A stretch of DNA of 64,000 bases from DASQFQ01 sp963730115. Lineage in GTDB: Bacteria; Actinomycetota; Thermoleophilia; Solirubrobacterales; Solirubrobacteraceae. Positions within the stretch are counted from its first letter, which is position 1; every line of letters begins with the position of its first letter. Below, piece by piece: positions 50,158 through 59,095 of the stretch. The notes beneath the pieces were generated by a model, which saw only the letters and a list, made by a program, of their open reading frames with translations, had not been told where the DNA came from and did no database searches. The stretch spans positions 186,001 through 250,000 of the forward strand of contig CAVSQM010000006.1 in the NCBI GenBank assembly GCA_963730115.1, in the 5' to 3' direction. The position numbers were made by a program, and so were the translations under genes.

Positions 50158-50811
50158 GTGCCCGAACGCCGCTGGAACACGACGCGCGTCGAGGCGTTCA
50201 GCGACGGCGTGTTCGCGATCGCGATCACGCTGCTCGTGCTCGACATCCGGGTCGAGCCCGAGGACTTCGACCACCTCGGCCGCGCGCTGCTCGACGAGTG
50301 GCCGTCCTACCTCGCCTACGTCACGAGCTTCCTCACCGTCGGCAGCGTCTGGCTCGCGCACCACAACCTGTTCACGCACCTGCACTACGTCGACTCGGTG
50401 CTGCTCCGCCTCAACCTGCTGCTGCTGCTCGCCGCGGCGTTCCTCCCCTTCCCCACCGGCGTGCTCGCGCAGTCGTTCGGCGAGTCCGACCAGGCCGAGC
50501 GCATCGCGATCCTGCTCTACGGCGCGACCGCGCTCGTGATCGAGGTGCTGCTGCGCACCGCGGTCCGCTACGCGCTCGCGAGGCCCGAGCTCACCGACGT
50601 CGAGCCGGGCGACGCGCCGCGGCCGAAGCCCCGCCGCGCCTCGCGCGACGCGCTGAACTCGGCGCTCTACGGGGTCGCGATCCTCGCCGGCGTGTTCATC
50701 TTCCCGAAGCTCGCCGCCTTCGGCTACTTCGTCGTCGCGATCCGCGGCGTCGCCGTCGCGGGCGTCGAGGGCCAACTCGGCCTCGGCGGCCTGAGGCGCC
50801 GCAAGGAGTGA
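50158..50811 (+). CDS. TMEM175-family (DUF1211) channel-like membrane protein
   Basis: A 217-residue protein with six helices. The first helix carries the family signature RVEAFSDGVFAIAITLLVLD, whose FSD motif lies at the pore of TMEM175 potassium channels; SVWLAHHNLFTHLHYVD and LNLLLLLAAAFLPFPTGVLA are also typical. Bacterial members form K+-permeable tetramers. The GTG start is at 50158, 43 bases from the divergent tRNA-Glu. The stop overlaps the tail of the tRNA-Leu terminator. Confidence 0.88.
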   Translation: MPERRWNTTRVEAFSDGVFAIAITLLVLDIRVEPEDFDHLGRALLDEWPSYLAYVTSFLTVGSVWLAHHNLFTHLHYVDSVLLRLNLLLLLAAAFLPFPTGVLAQSFGESDQAERIAILLYGATALVIEVLLRTAVRYALARPELTDVEPGDAPRPKPRRASRDALNSALYGVAILAGVFIFPKLAAFGYFVVAIRGVAVAGVEGQLGLGGLRRRKE

Positions 50812-50813
50812 AA

Positions 50814-50837
50814 AGGCCCGGCGTGAGCGCCGGGCCT
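50814..50837 (-). terminator. Terminator of tRNA-Leu, between convergent genes
   Basis: Perfect 10-base stem AGGCCCGGCG/CGCCGGGCCT with a TGAG loop. On the minus strand it is followed by TTTT, six bases after the tRNA-Leu 3' end. It probably also stops transcripts from the TMEM175-like gene. Confidence 0.85.
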
Positions 50838-50843
50838 GAGCAG

Positions 50844-50927
50844 TGCGGCTGAGAGGACTCGAACCTCCACGGGGTTGCTCCCACAGGCACCTGAAGCCTG
50901 CGCGTATACCAATTTCACCACAGCCGC
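50844..50927 (-). tRNA. tRNA-Leu (CAG)
   Basis: An 84-base cloverleaf with a long variable arm and no encoded CCA. The acceptor stem is GCGGCTG/CAGCCGC. The anticodon arm is CAGGC, loop TTCAGGT, GCCTG, so the anticodon is CAG. The variable arm TGGGAGCAACCCCGT and the T arm GGTTCGAGTCC are as expected for a class II leucine tRNA. Confidence 0.95.
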
Positions 50928-50956
50928 TGGAGTCAGCAAGGGTAGCGTCTCGAGCC

Positions 50957-51726
50957 TCACGATTTGATGCCGACGTGCTCGAGCAACCGCGCTGACGTCC
51001 TCCCGTCGGTTTAGTCGAATTGCCGTGCGGTAGCGACGCGGCCGGAGCCCCAAACCTCGGCAGGTCTACTCGAACAGATCGAGGATCTCGACGGACAGGT
51101 TGGAGAACCCGTAGCTCAGGTACTCGTAGGCGCCCGTGCGGTTGATGAACACACATCCATCCGATCGGATGCACCCGCGGAGAAACGCCCACGGCGCCGG
51201 CGTCGACGAGTCGCCTGCTGCCAGTCCTCGAGCGCGATCGTTCGCATGTGCTTCTTGCCCGCGCCGTGCTGAGGGAAGAGGCAGACGAGATGGCGGTTGT
51301 AGAGATCGAGCACCACCTCGGCGCCATCGTGAAAGTGAACCCTCCGCACCGGGTTGACCGGAAAGGAGCGGGCAAGGAGCGCCTCGGCTTCGTCGACCAC
51401 GCGCGAGTAGCGCGCATCGAGGAACAACCGCAGCCGCTGGCACCGCGCCAGCTCGTTGATGCAGCCATCGCCGAGATACAGCCCAAGAAGTTCCGCGTAG
51501 TCGTCCGGCGTGAATCGGATCGGTCTGCAAGACGTCCAGCACCGTGGGCAGGTCGCGCGTCGGCTCGCGGGCGCACCGGCACGTACGCGGGCCGGCGCCA
51601 GTCGCGGACCGTCGTCCTTGCCACGCCGAGACGGCGCGCGATCTCGCAGTCGTTGACGCCGGCACCCACGAGCCGGAGCGCTTCTTGTCTGATCTCCGGT
51701 CGGTGCATGCGAACATATGTTCGCAT
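50957..51726 (-). pseudogene. Decayed HTH / LAGLIDADG-like endonuclease-family gene
   Basis: Pieces of one protein occur in all three minus-strand frames. First an HTH (EIRQEALRLVGAGVNDCEIA, then RRLGVARTTVRDWRRP), then FLDARYSRVVDEAEALLARS, VLDLYNRHLVCLFPQHGAGK, FLRGCIRSDGCVFINRTGAY with EYLSYGFSNLSVEILDLF, and finally the ending LLEHVGIKS followed by TGA at 50957-50959. The RSDGC block looks like the active-site helix of LAGLIDADG-type homing nucleases; I recall related HTH proteins with this exact layout in soil actinobacteria. At least four indels separate the pieces, so it is not functional as written. It abuts tRNA-Leu. Confidence 0.75.
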
Positions 51727-51739
51727 CCGGAGCGGCGGA

Positions 51740-52546
51740 TCAGCCAGGGCCCGCGCTCCGCAGCAGGTAGGTGACCCAGGCGCGGAACGGGCGCCAGTTC
51801 TCGGACAGCTCGGCGAGCTTGGCCTCGCCCGGCTCGTCGGGCAGCGAGTAGGCCGCGGCGACCGCCTGGCGGAAGCGCCGGAGGGTCGGGGGCGGGACGT
51901 CGGGGTGGCCGGCTCCGCGCGCGAGGACGAGCATGGCGCCGAACGGGCCGATGCCGGGCAGTGACTCGAGGTGGGTGAGCGCGGCGTCGAGGTCGAGCGA
52001 GCGGAGGGATGCCGGGTCGAGGTCGCCCGCCTGGGCGGCGGCGGCGAGCGCGCGGATGCGCTCGAGCTTGGAAGGCCAGACGCCGGGCAGCTCGTCGACG
52101 CCGACGAGCGCGGCCGGGCCGGGGAACGCGAGGACCTCCTCGCCCGCGATCTCCATCCGGGTGCCGTGCGAGGCCGCGAGCGCGTCCTTCACCCGCCGCG
52201 CCTGCGCCATCGAGACGCGCTGCGAGAGCACGGCCCAGACCGCCGCCTCGAACGGCGTGCCGAAGCAGACCGGCCGGCGGCCCTCCGCCTCGGCCAGCAG
52301 CCGCGCCACGACCGGGTCGCGCTCGCCGACCTCGGACAGCCCGCCCGCGTCGACGTCCAGCGACAGCACGCGGGCGACGTGCGCCTCCACCCGCTCCGGC
52401 GACAGGTCCGAGCGGAAGTCCACCTCGACGAGCTCGCCCGTCCAGACGGCGCGGAACGCCATCGCGTCGCCGCCGTCGTCCGTCAAAGCGGCGACCAGCG
52501 GCTCCGCCAGCGAGAACGGCCCGCGCGGCCGCAGCGAGACCGTCAC
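51740..52546 (-). CDS. AlkA-like DNA-3-methyladenine glycosylase family protein, catalytic Asp replaced
   Basis: A 268-residue HhH-GPD protein. It has the AlkA N-terminal domain, PFEAAVWAVLSQRVSMAQAR, the hairpin LESLPGIGPFGAMLVLARGA and the C-terminal WRPFRAWVTYLLR. In AlkA the segment after the hairpin reads DVFLPDDYL and supplies the catalytic Asp; here it reads DVPPPTLRRF, without it. It may therefore bind DNA without base excision, or act on other lesions. The start was taken at 52546. Confidence 0.8.
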   Translation of the reverse strand: MTVSLRPRGPFSLAEPLVAALTDDGGDAMAFRAVWTGELVEVDFRSDLSPERVEAHVARVLSLDVDAGGLSEVGERDPVVARLLAEAEGRRPVCFGTPFEAAVWAVLSQRVSMAQARRVKDALAASHGTRMEIAGEEVLAFPGPAALVGVDELPGVWPSKLERIRALAAAAQAGDLDPASLRSLDLDAALTHLESLPGIGPFGAMLVLARGAGHPDVPPPTLRRFRQAVAAAYSLPDEPGEAKLAELSENWRPFRAWVTYLLRSAGPG

Positions 52547-52618
52547 CTGTCGGCGTAGTCCCGGCCGAGCGTCATGCCGCGCAGACTAGGCCGCAGCGCC
52601 GATAGGCTCGCGCCCGCC

Positions 52619-53845
52619 ATGACGACGGTCACCGACCTCGAGCTCCCCTCGTTCGACTACGCGGACCCCGAGCTGCGCGGCGAGCGCTTCCACTCGGCGA
52701 TGCGCGAGCTGCGCGAGCAGAGCTGGATCGCCTCGATGCCGCTCGGCTTCGCGACGCTCGAGCGCGAGGCCGGCGAGTTCTTCCTGCGCTCGAAGGCGTT
52801 CACGTTCCCGGGCCTCAAGATCGCCGAGATCTTCGGCATCGACGACGGGCCGCTGGCCGAGGAGATCCGGCGCAACATCCTCCACATCAACGGCAAGGAT
52901 CACGGGCGCCTGCGCGGGCTCGTCAACCCCGCCTTCACCCCGCGCGCGGTCGAGAAGTGGCGGCCCGCCATGCGCGCCTTCCTCGCCGAGCTGTGGGAGC
53001 GCGTGGAGGCGGAGCGGCGCTGCGACGCCGTCGCCGCGCTCTGCAAGCCGTATCCGTCCCAGGTGATCGCGACCGTGATGGGCGCACCGCTCGAGGACGC
53101 CGAGCAGCTGTGGGACTGGTCGAACCTGATCCAGCGCCAGTTCGGGATGAGCATCGTCGAGGAGCGGGCGCAGATCGAGCAGGCGGTGACCGAGTTCTAC
53201 GAGTACGCCGGCGCGCTGCTCGCCCGCCGCCGCGACGACCCCGGAGAGGACCTCATCTCCGCCCTGATCGCGGCGGAGCAGGAGCGAAGCGGTGACGAGG
53301 CCTCTGGCCGAGGCAGGAGCGAGAAGCTGTCCGACGTCGAGCTGGTGAACCTCGTGCTCAACGTGCTCGTCGGCGGCGTCGACACGACGCAGAGCCAGCT
53401 CGCGCACGCGCTGCGGCTGTTCGCCGACCACCCGGACCAGTGGGCGCTGCTGGCCGAGCAGCCCGAGCTCGCCCCGCGCGCGGTCGACGAGGTGCTCCGC
53501 TTCGAGCCGATCACGCCGTTCACTGCGCGCATCGCGATGGAGGACGTCGAGTACCGCGACGTGCTCTTCCCCGAGGGCACCGTCGTGCTCGTGTGCGCGT
53601 TCACCGGCAACCGCGACGGCGAGCCCGACGGCTTCGACATAACCGCCGAGCGCAAGGGCAAGCCGCTCACGTTCGGCGCCGGCATCCACTACTGCCTGGG
53701 CGCGAACCTCGCGCGCGCCGAGCTGCAGGAGGCGCTCAACTTCCTCGCGCCCCGCACGCAGGGTCTGGCGCTCGACGGCGAGCCGCAGTACGGCACGATC
53801 GACGGCATCTACGGCCTGGATTCGCTGCCCATCCGCTGGCAATAG
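52619..53845 (+). CDS. Cytochrome P450
   Basis: Heme monooxygenase of 408 residues. Heme-binding loop FGAGIHYCLGANLARAE with the Cys thiolate; I-helix LVGGVDTTQSQLAHAL with the Asp-Thr proton relay; K-helix Glu-x-x-Arg in DEVLRFEPI; HGRLRGLVNPAFTPR in the C-helix. Domain layout fits bacterial class I P450s, which need a separate ferredoxin and reductase; none is adjacent. A short GA-rich insert near 53278-53330 (ERSGDEASGRGRSEK) lies before the I-helix. ATG 52619 is preceded by CCCGCC with little ribosome site. Confidence 0.93.
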   Translation: MTTVTDLELPSFDYADPELRGERFHSAMRELREQSWIASMPLGFATLEREAGEFFLRSKAFTFPGLKIAEIFGIDDGPLAEEIRRNILHINGKDHGRLRGLVNPAFTPRAVEKWRPAMRAFLAELWERVEAERRCDAVAALCKPYPSQVIATVMGAPLEDAEQLWDWSNLIQRQFGMSIVEERAQIEQAVTEFYEYAGALLARRRDDPGEDLISALIAAEQERSGDEASGRGRSEKLSDVELVNLVLNVLVGGVDTTQSQLAHALRLFADHPDQWALLAEQPELAPRAVDEVLRFEPITPFTARIAMEDVEYRDVLFPEGTVVLVCAFTGNRDGEPDGFDITAERKGKPLTFGAGIHYCLGANLARAELQEALNFLAPRTQGLALDGEPQYGTIDGIYGLDSLPIRWQ

Positions 53846-53908
53846 CGCGCCCATAATCTGCAAGAAATCCTGCAGAAGCAGGGATTTCCGCTGATAGAAC
53901 GACGGCCG

Positions 53909-54044
53909 CCGAGTCGCCATGCCTCCGGGTGTGGCGAACGGGGGAACCGTTTGCGGTCAGGGGAAGGGCCGCGGGGGCGAATCACCGCCAAGTGGCGGAG
54001 TAGCGCATGTGCGCGAGCCCGACAGCTCACCTCGTAGGCACCGG
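53909..54044 (+). promoter_or_regulatory. Cyclic di-AMP (ydaO-yuaA) riboswitch
   Basis: The leader of the NlpC/P60 gene has the landmarks of the ydaO class in order: GAGTCGCCATG, GAACGGGGGAACC, GGGGGCGAATC, then GAGCCCGACAGCTCACCTCG and TAGGCACCGG. This class is known upstream of cell-wall hydrolases in actinobacteria and turns expression off when c-di-AMP binds. It ends about 36 bases before the start codon. Exact ends are estimates from the motifs. Confidence 0.88.
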
Positions 54045-54080
54045 ATTTGCAGTCGACAGACGGAGTCGTACCGAGTGGGC

Positions 54081-54950
54081 ATGGCAACCCGGCGCAGCCG
54101 GGGCCTCATCTTCATCGTCGCGCTGGTCGCGCTCGTGCTCTGCACGGCGCCGCCCGCCCATGCAGGCTCGCTCAAGCGCGGTGCCAAGGGCCCGCGCGTC
54201 GCCTTCGTGCAGAAGGTGCTCGGGCTGCACGTCGACCGCATCTTCGGCAAGCAGACCAAGCGCGCGGTCAAGCGCTTCCAGCGCTCGCACGGGCTGACCG
54301 CCGACGGCATCGTCGGCCCCGCCACCTGGGCGTCGCTCAAGCGCGCCCGCGGGCGCTCGAGCACGGGCTCGCGCGCCGGGGGCGGGTCCGTCGCCCTGCT
54401 GCAGCGCGCGCTCGGCATCGCCGCCGACGGAGTCTTCGGGCCGGGGACCTACGCCGCGGTCAAGCGGTTCCAGCGCGGCAAGGGCCTGACGGCCGACGGG
54501 ATCGTCGGGCCCGCCACCTGGGCCGCGCTCGGCCACGCCGGCATCTCGAAGGTGCTCAAGCGCCGCGGCGGGGGCGGGAGCACCGGCGGCGGGCTGCCGA
54601 TCGCCGTGCGGCGAGTGATCGCGGCGGGCAACCGGATCGCGCACCACCCCTACAAGTACGGCGGCGGGCACGGGAGCTTCACCGACAGCGGCTACGACTG
54701 CTCCGGCTCGGTCTCCTACGCGCTCCACGGCGGCGGCCTGCTCGGCCGGCCGATGGACTCGGGTGAGCTGATGTCCTACGGCGCCCCTGGCAAGGGCCGC
54801 CACATCACGATCTACGCCCACCCCGGGCACGCCTACATGGTCGTCCACGGCCGCCGCTTCGACACGACCGGCGCCAGCGGCGGTTCGCGCTGGCAGTGGG
54901 AGCAGCGCTCGTCAGCCGGCTACACGGTCCGGCATCCTCCCGGTCTCTGA
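54081..54950 (+). CDS. NlpC/P60 peptidoglycan hydrolase with two PG-binding domains
   Basis: Secreted wall hydrolase of 289 residues. A signal peptide (RGLIFIVALVALVLCTAPPA) is followed by two peptidoglycan-binding repeats (KGPRVAFVQKVLGLHVDRIF, then GIVGPATWASL; VALLQRALGIAADGVFGPGT, then GIVGPATWAAL) and an NlpC/P60 domain with the catalytic Cys in SGYDCSGSVSYALHGGG and His in GKGRHITIYAHPGHA. It probably cuts stem peptides. ATG 54081 fits the signal peptide; GTG 54075 is also in frame. Control by c-di-AMP is indicated by the leader. Confidence 0.93.
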   Translation: MATRRSRGLIFIVALVALVLCTAPPAHAGSLKRGAKGPRVAFVQKVLGLHVDRIFGKQTKRAVKRFQRSHGLTADGIVGPATWASLKRARGRSSTGSRAGGGSVALLQRALGIAADGVFGPGTYAAVKRFQRGKGLTADGIVGPATWAALGHAGISKVLKRRGGGGSTGGGLPIAVRRVIAAGNRIAHHPYKYGGGHGSFTDSGYDCSGSVSYALHGGGLLGRPMDSGELMSYGAPGKGRHITIYAHPGHAYMVVHGRRFDTTGASGGSRWQWEQRSSAGYTVRHPPGL

Positions 54951-55985
54951 CCGTCTCGATCGCCGACGCCCGCGTCCTCTTCCAGCCTGAGGGCACCTAC
55001 CTGAACACCGCCAGCTACGGCCTGCCGCCGCAGCCGAGCTGGGACGCGCTGCAGCGCGTGCTCGACGAGTGGCGAGGCGGCCGCACGAGCTGGGAGGGCT
55101 GGAGCGAGGACACCGACCGCGCCCGGGCGGCGTTCGCGCGGCTGGTCGGCACCTCGGCGGACCGGGTGGCGATCGGCGCGACCGTGTCGGGGCTCGTGGG
55201 GCTCGTGGCCGCCTCGCTCCCGGCGGGCACGCGCGTGATCGTGCCCGACGTCGAGTTCACCTCCTCGCTGTTTCCGTTCATGGTCCAGCCCGGGCTCGAG
55301 GTGACGACCGTGCCGCCGGCTCAGGTCGCGGAGGCGATCGACGAGACGGTCGGCGCGGTGGCGTTCAGCGCCGTGCAGATGTCGACCGGCGAGGTCGCCG
55401 ACCTCGACGCGATCCTCGCCGCGGCGGAGGCCCACGACGTGATCACGCTCGTCGACGCCACCCAGGCGGCTGGCTGGCTGCCGCTCGAGGCCGACCGCTT
55501 CGACTTCCTCGTCGCCGCCGGCTACAAGTGGCTGATCTCGCCGCGCGGGACGGCGTGGATGACGGTCGCGCCCGAGCGGCTCGACGCGATCCTGCCGTCG
55601 GCCGCGGGCTGGTTCGCGGGCGACGACGTCTACGACGCGTACATCGGGCCGCCACTCCGACTGGCCGACGACGCCCGCCGGCTCGACACCTCCCCCGCCT
55701 GGTTCTCGTGGGTCGGAGCCCTGCCCGCCCTCGAGCTCCTGGAAGCGGTGGGAGTCGAGCACGATCCACGAGCACAACGTGCGCGTCGCGAACCACTTCC
55801 GCGCGGCGATGGACCTGCCGCCGAGCAACTCCGCGATCGTGTCGATCGACGCGCCCGGAGGGCTGGAGAAGTTGCGCGCGACGGGGATCCAGTGCGCGCT
55901 CCCCGGAGGCCGGCTCCGCCTCGGCTTCCACCTCTACAACGACGAAGAGGACGCCGACCGGGCGGTCGACGTCCTCTCGCGTTGA
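54947..55985 (+). pseudogene. Class V aminotransferase-like protein, one-base frameshift
   Basis: PLP enzyme of the class V aminotransferase/cysteine-desulfurase fold. Seen: TYLNTASYGLPPQPSWDALQ, a glycine-rich start, VDATQAAGWLPLE with the PLP Asp, and the PLP Lys in FLVAAGYKWLISPRGTAW. Near 55760 one extra C shifts the frame. After it the true end continues in another frame: TIHEHNVRVANHFRAAMDLP through GGRLRLGFHLYNDEEDADRA to TGA 55985. Start is unclear: CTG 54947 overlaps the hydrolase stop as CTGA, and GTG 54896 is the nearest standard codon. Confidence 0.78.
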
Positions 55986-55998
55986 GGCCTCGGGGCGG

Positions 55999-58193
55999 CT
56001 AGGCGGGCGCTCCAGCCACAGCCGGCTCGTGCTCGATGTGCGGCAGCCAGCCGAGCTTCCTCGGCAGGTACCAGTTGCGGTCGCCGAGCAGCTTCATCGT
56101 GGCCGGGAGCAGGATCGCGCGGACCAGCGTGGCGTCGATCAGGATCGCCACGGCCAGGCCGACGCCGAGCTGCTTGAACACGATCGAGGACAGCGTCGCG
56201 AACACGCCGAACACCGCGACCATCACGATCGCCGCGCTCGTGACCGTGCTGGCAGTCGAGCGGATGCCGTGCGAGACCGCCTCCTCCGTGGTCATGCCGC
56301 GATCGAACGCCTCGCGGACCCGGCTGAGGATGAACACGTGGTAGTCCATCGACAGGCCGAACAGGATCACGAACAGGAACAGCGGCAGCCACGGCTCGAT
56401 CGCGCCGGTGCTCTCGAAGCCGAGCAGCGACTCGCCGTGACCGTCCTGGAAGACGAGCACGAGCACGCCGTAGGCGGCGCCGACCGACAGCAGGTTCAGC
56501 ACGATCGCCTTGACCGGGATGACCAGCGAGCGGAACGTGACCAGCAGGAGCATGAACGCGAGGCCGAGGACGAACGCGAACACGATCGGCGCGTTGGCCT
56601 TGACCATGTCGTTGTAGTCCTTGGTCATGGCGGTGTCGCCGCCGACGACGGCCTCGACGCCGGGGACCTTGCCGACCGTCTGGGGCACGAGCTCGTCACG
56701 GACCTTGGCGAGGGCGGTCATGGACGGGTCGTCCGTGCCCTTGCCGGCGATCGGGATCGTGACCTCGCGCGACCGTGCTTGTCCTTGGAGATCTCGACGC
56801 TGGTCGTGTCGACCGCGGTCTTGGTGCCCATGGCGCGCGCCTCGAGCTGCTGGATCGCGGCGGCGACTTCGGGCTTCGTGACGTCGTCGGCCTTCACGAC
56901 CACGCCGAGCGCGGCCTTCTCGCCGGGGAACGCGGCCGTCAGGCGATCGAACGTCTTGATGACGGGCGTGTCCTGCGGGATCGCGTCGATACCCGCGCTG
57001 GCCGTGTGCATGCCGAGCGCCGGGATCGTGAGCGCGACGAGGATGCCGGCCGACACGGCCGCGGCGACCTTCGGGCGACGCAGCACGCGGTCGAGGATCG
57101 CCGTCCACATGCGCGACTCGGTGCGCTTGGCGGCGCGCTTGCCGAGGATCGGGATGCGGCCCTTGTCGATGCGGTCGCCGAGCTTCGAGAGCATGGCGGG
57201 AAGCACCGTCAGCGAGCCGAGCATCGCGACGCCGACCACGACGATCGTGCCGGTCGCCATCGAGGCGAAGCCGTTGTCGCCCGTGAAGTACATGCCGGCC
57301 ATGGCCGCCATGACGGTGAAGCCGGAGACCAGCACGGCGCGACCTGACGTCGCGGCCGCGGCGGCCAGCGCCGCCTCGGGATCACGGCCCGCCTTGCGCT
57401 CCTCGCGCTCGCGGCGGATGTAGAACAGCGAGTAGTCGACGCCGACGGCCAGGCCGACGAGCACGACGACGGCGCCGAGGTTCTCGGTCGACGGCGACAG
57501 CTGGCTGATCGCGGCGGTGATGCCGCCGGTCGCCATGACGGCGGTGACGCCGAGCAGCAGCGGCAGGCCGGCGGCGACGAGCGCGCCGAAGGCGAGCAGC
57601 AGGATGACCATCGTGAGCGGCAGCGAGAGCGTCTCGGCCTTCTTCAGGTCGTCCTCGAACATCTTCGAGACGGCCTTGCCGGTGCTGGCCTCGCCGAATT
57701 GCTCGATGTTGAAGTCGGGGTTGGCCTTCTGCGCGGCGGCCGTCGCGGCGAGGATCGGGTCGACCTTGTCCTCGGCCTTCTCGGAGTCACCGCGGATCTC
57801 GAAGTTCACGACCACCGAGTGGCCGTCGCGGGAGATCTGGCCGACGTTGCCCTTGGCGTAGGGCGACTGGACGTCGGTGACGTCCTTCTGCGCGGCGAGG
57901 CCCTGCTCGACGTCGGCGACGGCGGCCTTGAACTCGGGGCTCTTCGGGCTCGCGGTCTTCGACTGGACGAGGACCTGCTCACCAGCGGTCTGGGGGAAGC
58001 TGGCCTTGACGATCTCGGCCGACCGGGCGGCCTCGCCGACGAGGCCCTCTTCGTCGGACGGGATGGTCTTGGTGCCGATCTGGCCGCCGATGAACACCGC
58101 GGCGATGACGAAGGCAAGCCAGCCGAGCACGGCGGTCTTGCGATGCTGCGCGCTCCAGCGACCGGCTCGCGCGGCGAGGTTCTGCTTTTGCAT
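55999..58193 (-). pseudogene. MMPL-family RND transporter, one-base frameshift
   Basis: Large membrane transporter of about 730 residues. From ATG 58193 (AGGAAG upstream) come helix 1 (AVLGWLAFVIAAVFIGGQIG), the first periplasmic domain, six helices (SLPLTMVILLLAFGALVAAG; ATGTIVVVGVAMLGSLTVLP) and VGLAVGVDYSLFYIRREREE. Near 56776 a base is missing; the second half continues in another frame with EVTIPIAGKGTDD, a second domain and helices including FVILFGLSMDYHVFILSRVR, ending at 55999. Both GxxxDY proton-relay motifs remain. Mycobacterial homologues move lipids. A MerR gene just upstream may control it. Error or real mutation is undecided. Confidence 0.85.
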
Positions 58194-58308
58194 GGGGGCT
58201 TCCTGGGGAGGGAGGTTCACGAGGGCCATTGCACAGGGCGGGCAGCCGCCGGGCGATGGGGCCTCCCTGTGAGACCGACTGGCGGGTACCCGCGCGCCGA
58301 CGGTGCGG

Positions 58309-59043
58309 CTAGCTCTTCGCCCGGCGGTCGAGCTCGCGCCCGAACGCCTTCTCCGTGGCCTGCGTCATGCGGGGCTGGAAGATGGCCACGAGCACCTCGG
58401 TGGCGAGCGGCCGCAGCTGCTCGAGCGCGGCCAGCACCGCCGGCCAGTCGGGCTCCGGCTGGCCGGCGCGGTCGAACGGCTTCCAGATCCGCTCGAGGAA
58501 CAGCTTCACGAACGCGTCGGCGACGGAGTCGGCCTGGCGCGCGACGCTCTCGATCACGTCGAGCGACTTCTCCAGCGGGATCCCGAGGCCGATCAGCGTC
58601 TCGCCCGCGCGCAGGAGCGTCGGGCTGGGGATCTCGTAGCGCCCCTCCCCCAGCGGCACGACGATGCCGAGCTTCTCGGCGCGCCGGAGCAGCTTCTCGT
58701 CGCCGCCGGCGAAGCGCTCCGCGAGCTCGGCCGCCTCGATGATCTCCGGCCGCTCGTCCTCGAACGGTGTGAGGATCGCGCGGGCGAAGTCGAGCGCTTC
58801 CTGGGCCGAGCCGCTGCTGCGCGCGACGAGGTCCTTGATCGCGGCGAGGTTGTAGCCGTTGCCCTGGAGCTCCTGGATCAGGCGCAGGCGCGCGACGTGC
58901 TCGCGCCCGTAATAGCCCGTGCGGGCCCGCACCGCGGGCGGCGGCAGCAGTCCGCGCGACTGGTGGGCGCGGATGTTGCGGACCGTCATCCCGGTCTCGC
59001 GCGCGAGCTCGTCGATGGTCAGCTCCGCGACCGCGTCGGCCAT
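58309..59043 (-). CDS. MerR-family transcriptional regulator
   Basis: A 244-residue MerR-type regulator. The DNA-binding domain has LTIDELARETGMTVRNIRAH followed by QSRGLLPPPAVRARTGYYG and RLRLIQELQGNGYNLAAIKD. The C-terminal 150 residues form a helical sensor domain unlike metal or TipAS types. It sits 115 bases upstream of the MMPL gene on the same strand and diverges from a membrane protein gene with 52 bases between them, so it may govern both. ATG 59043 is the natural start. Confidence 0.88.
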   Translation of the reverse strand: MADAVAELTIDELARETGMTVRNIRAHQSRGLLPPPAVRARTGYYGREHVARLRLIQELQGNGYNLAAIKDLVARSSGSAQEALDFARAILTPFEDERPEIIEAAELAERFAGGDEKLLRRAEKLGIVVPLGEGRYEIPSPTLLRAGETLIGLGIPLEKSLDVIESVARQADSVADAFVKLFLERIWKPFDRAGQPEPDWPAVLAALEQLRPLATEVLVAIFQPRMTQATEKAFGRELDRRAKS

Positions 59044-59095
59044 GAATTTGATTCTACGGGGTTACATGTGACGTCAAACGGTGATACATAGACCC

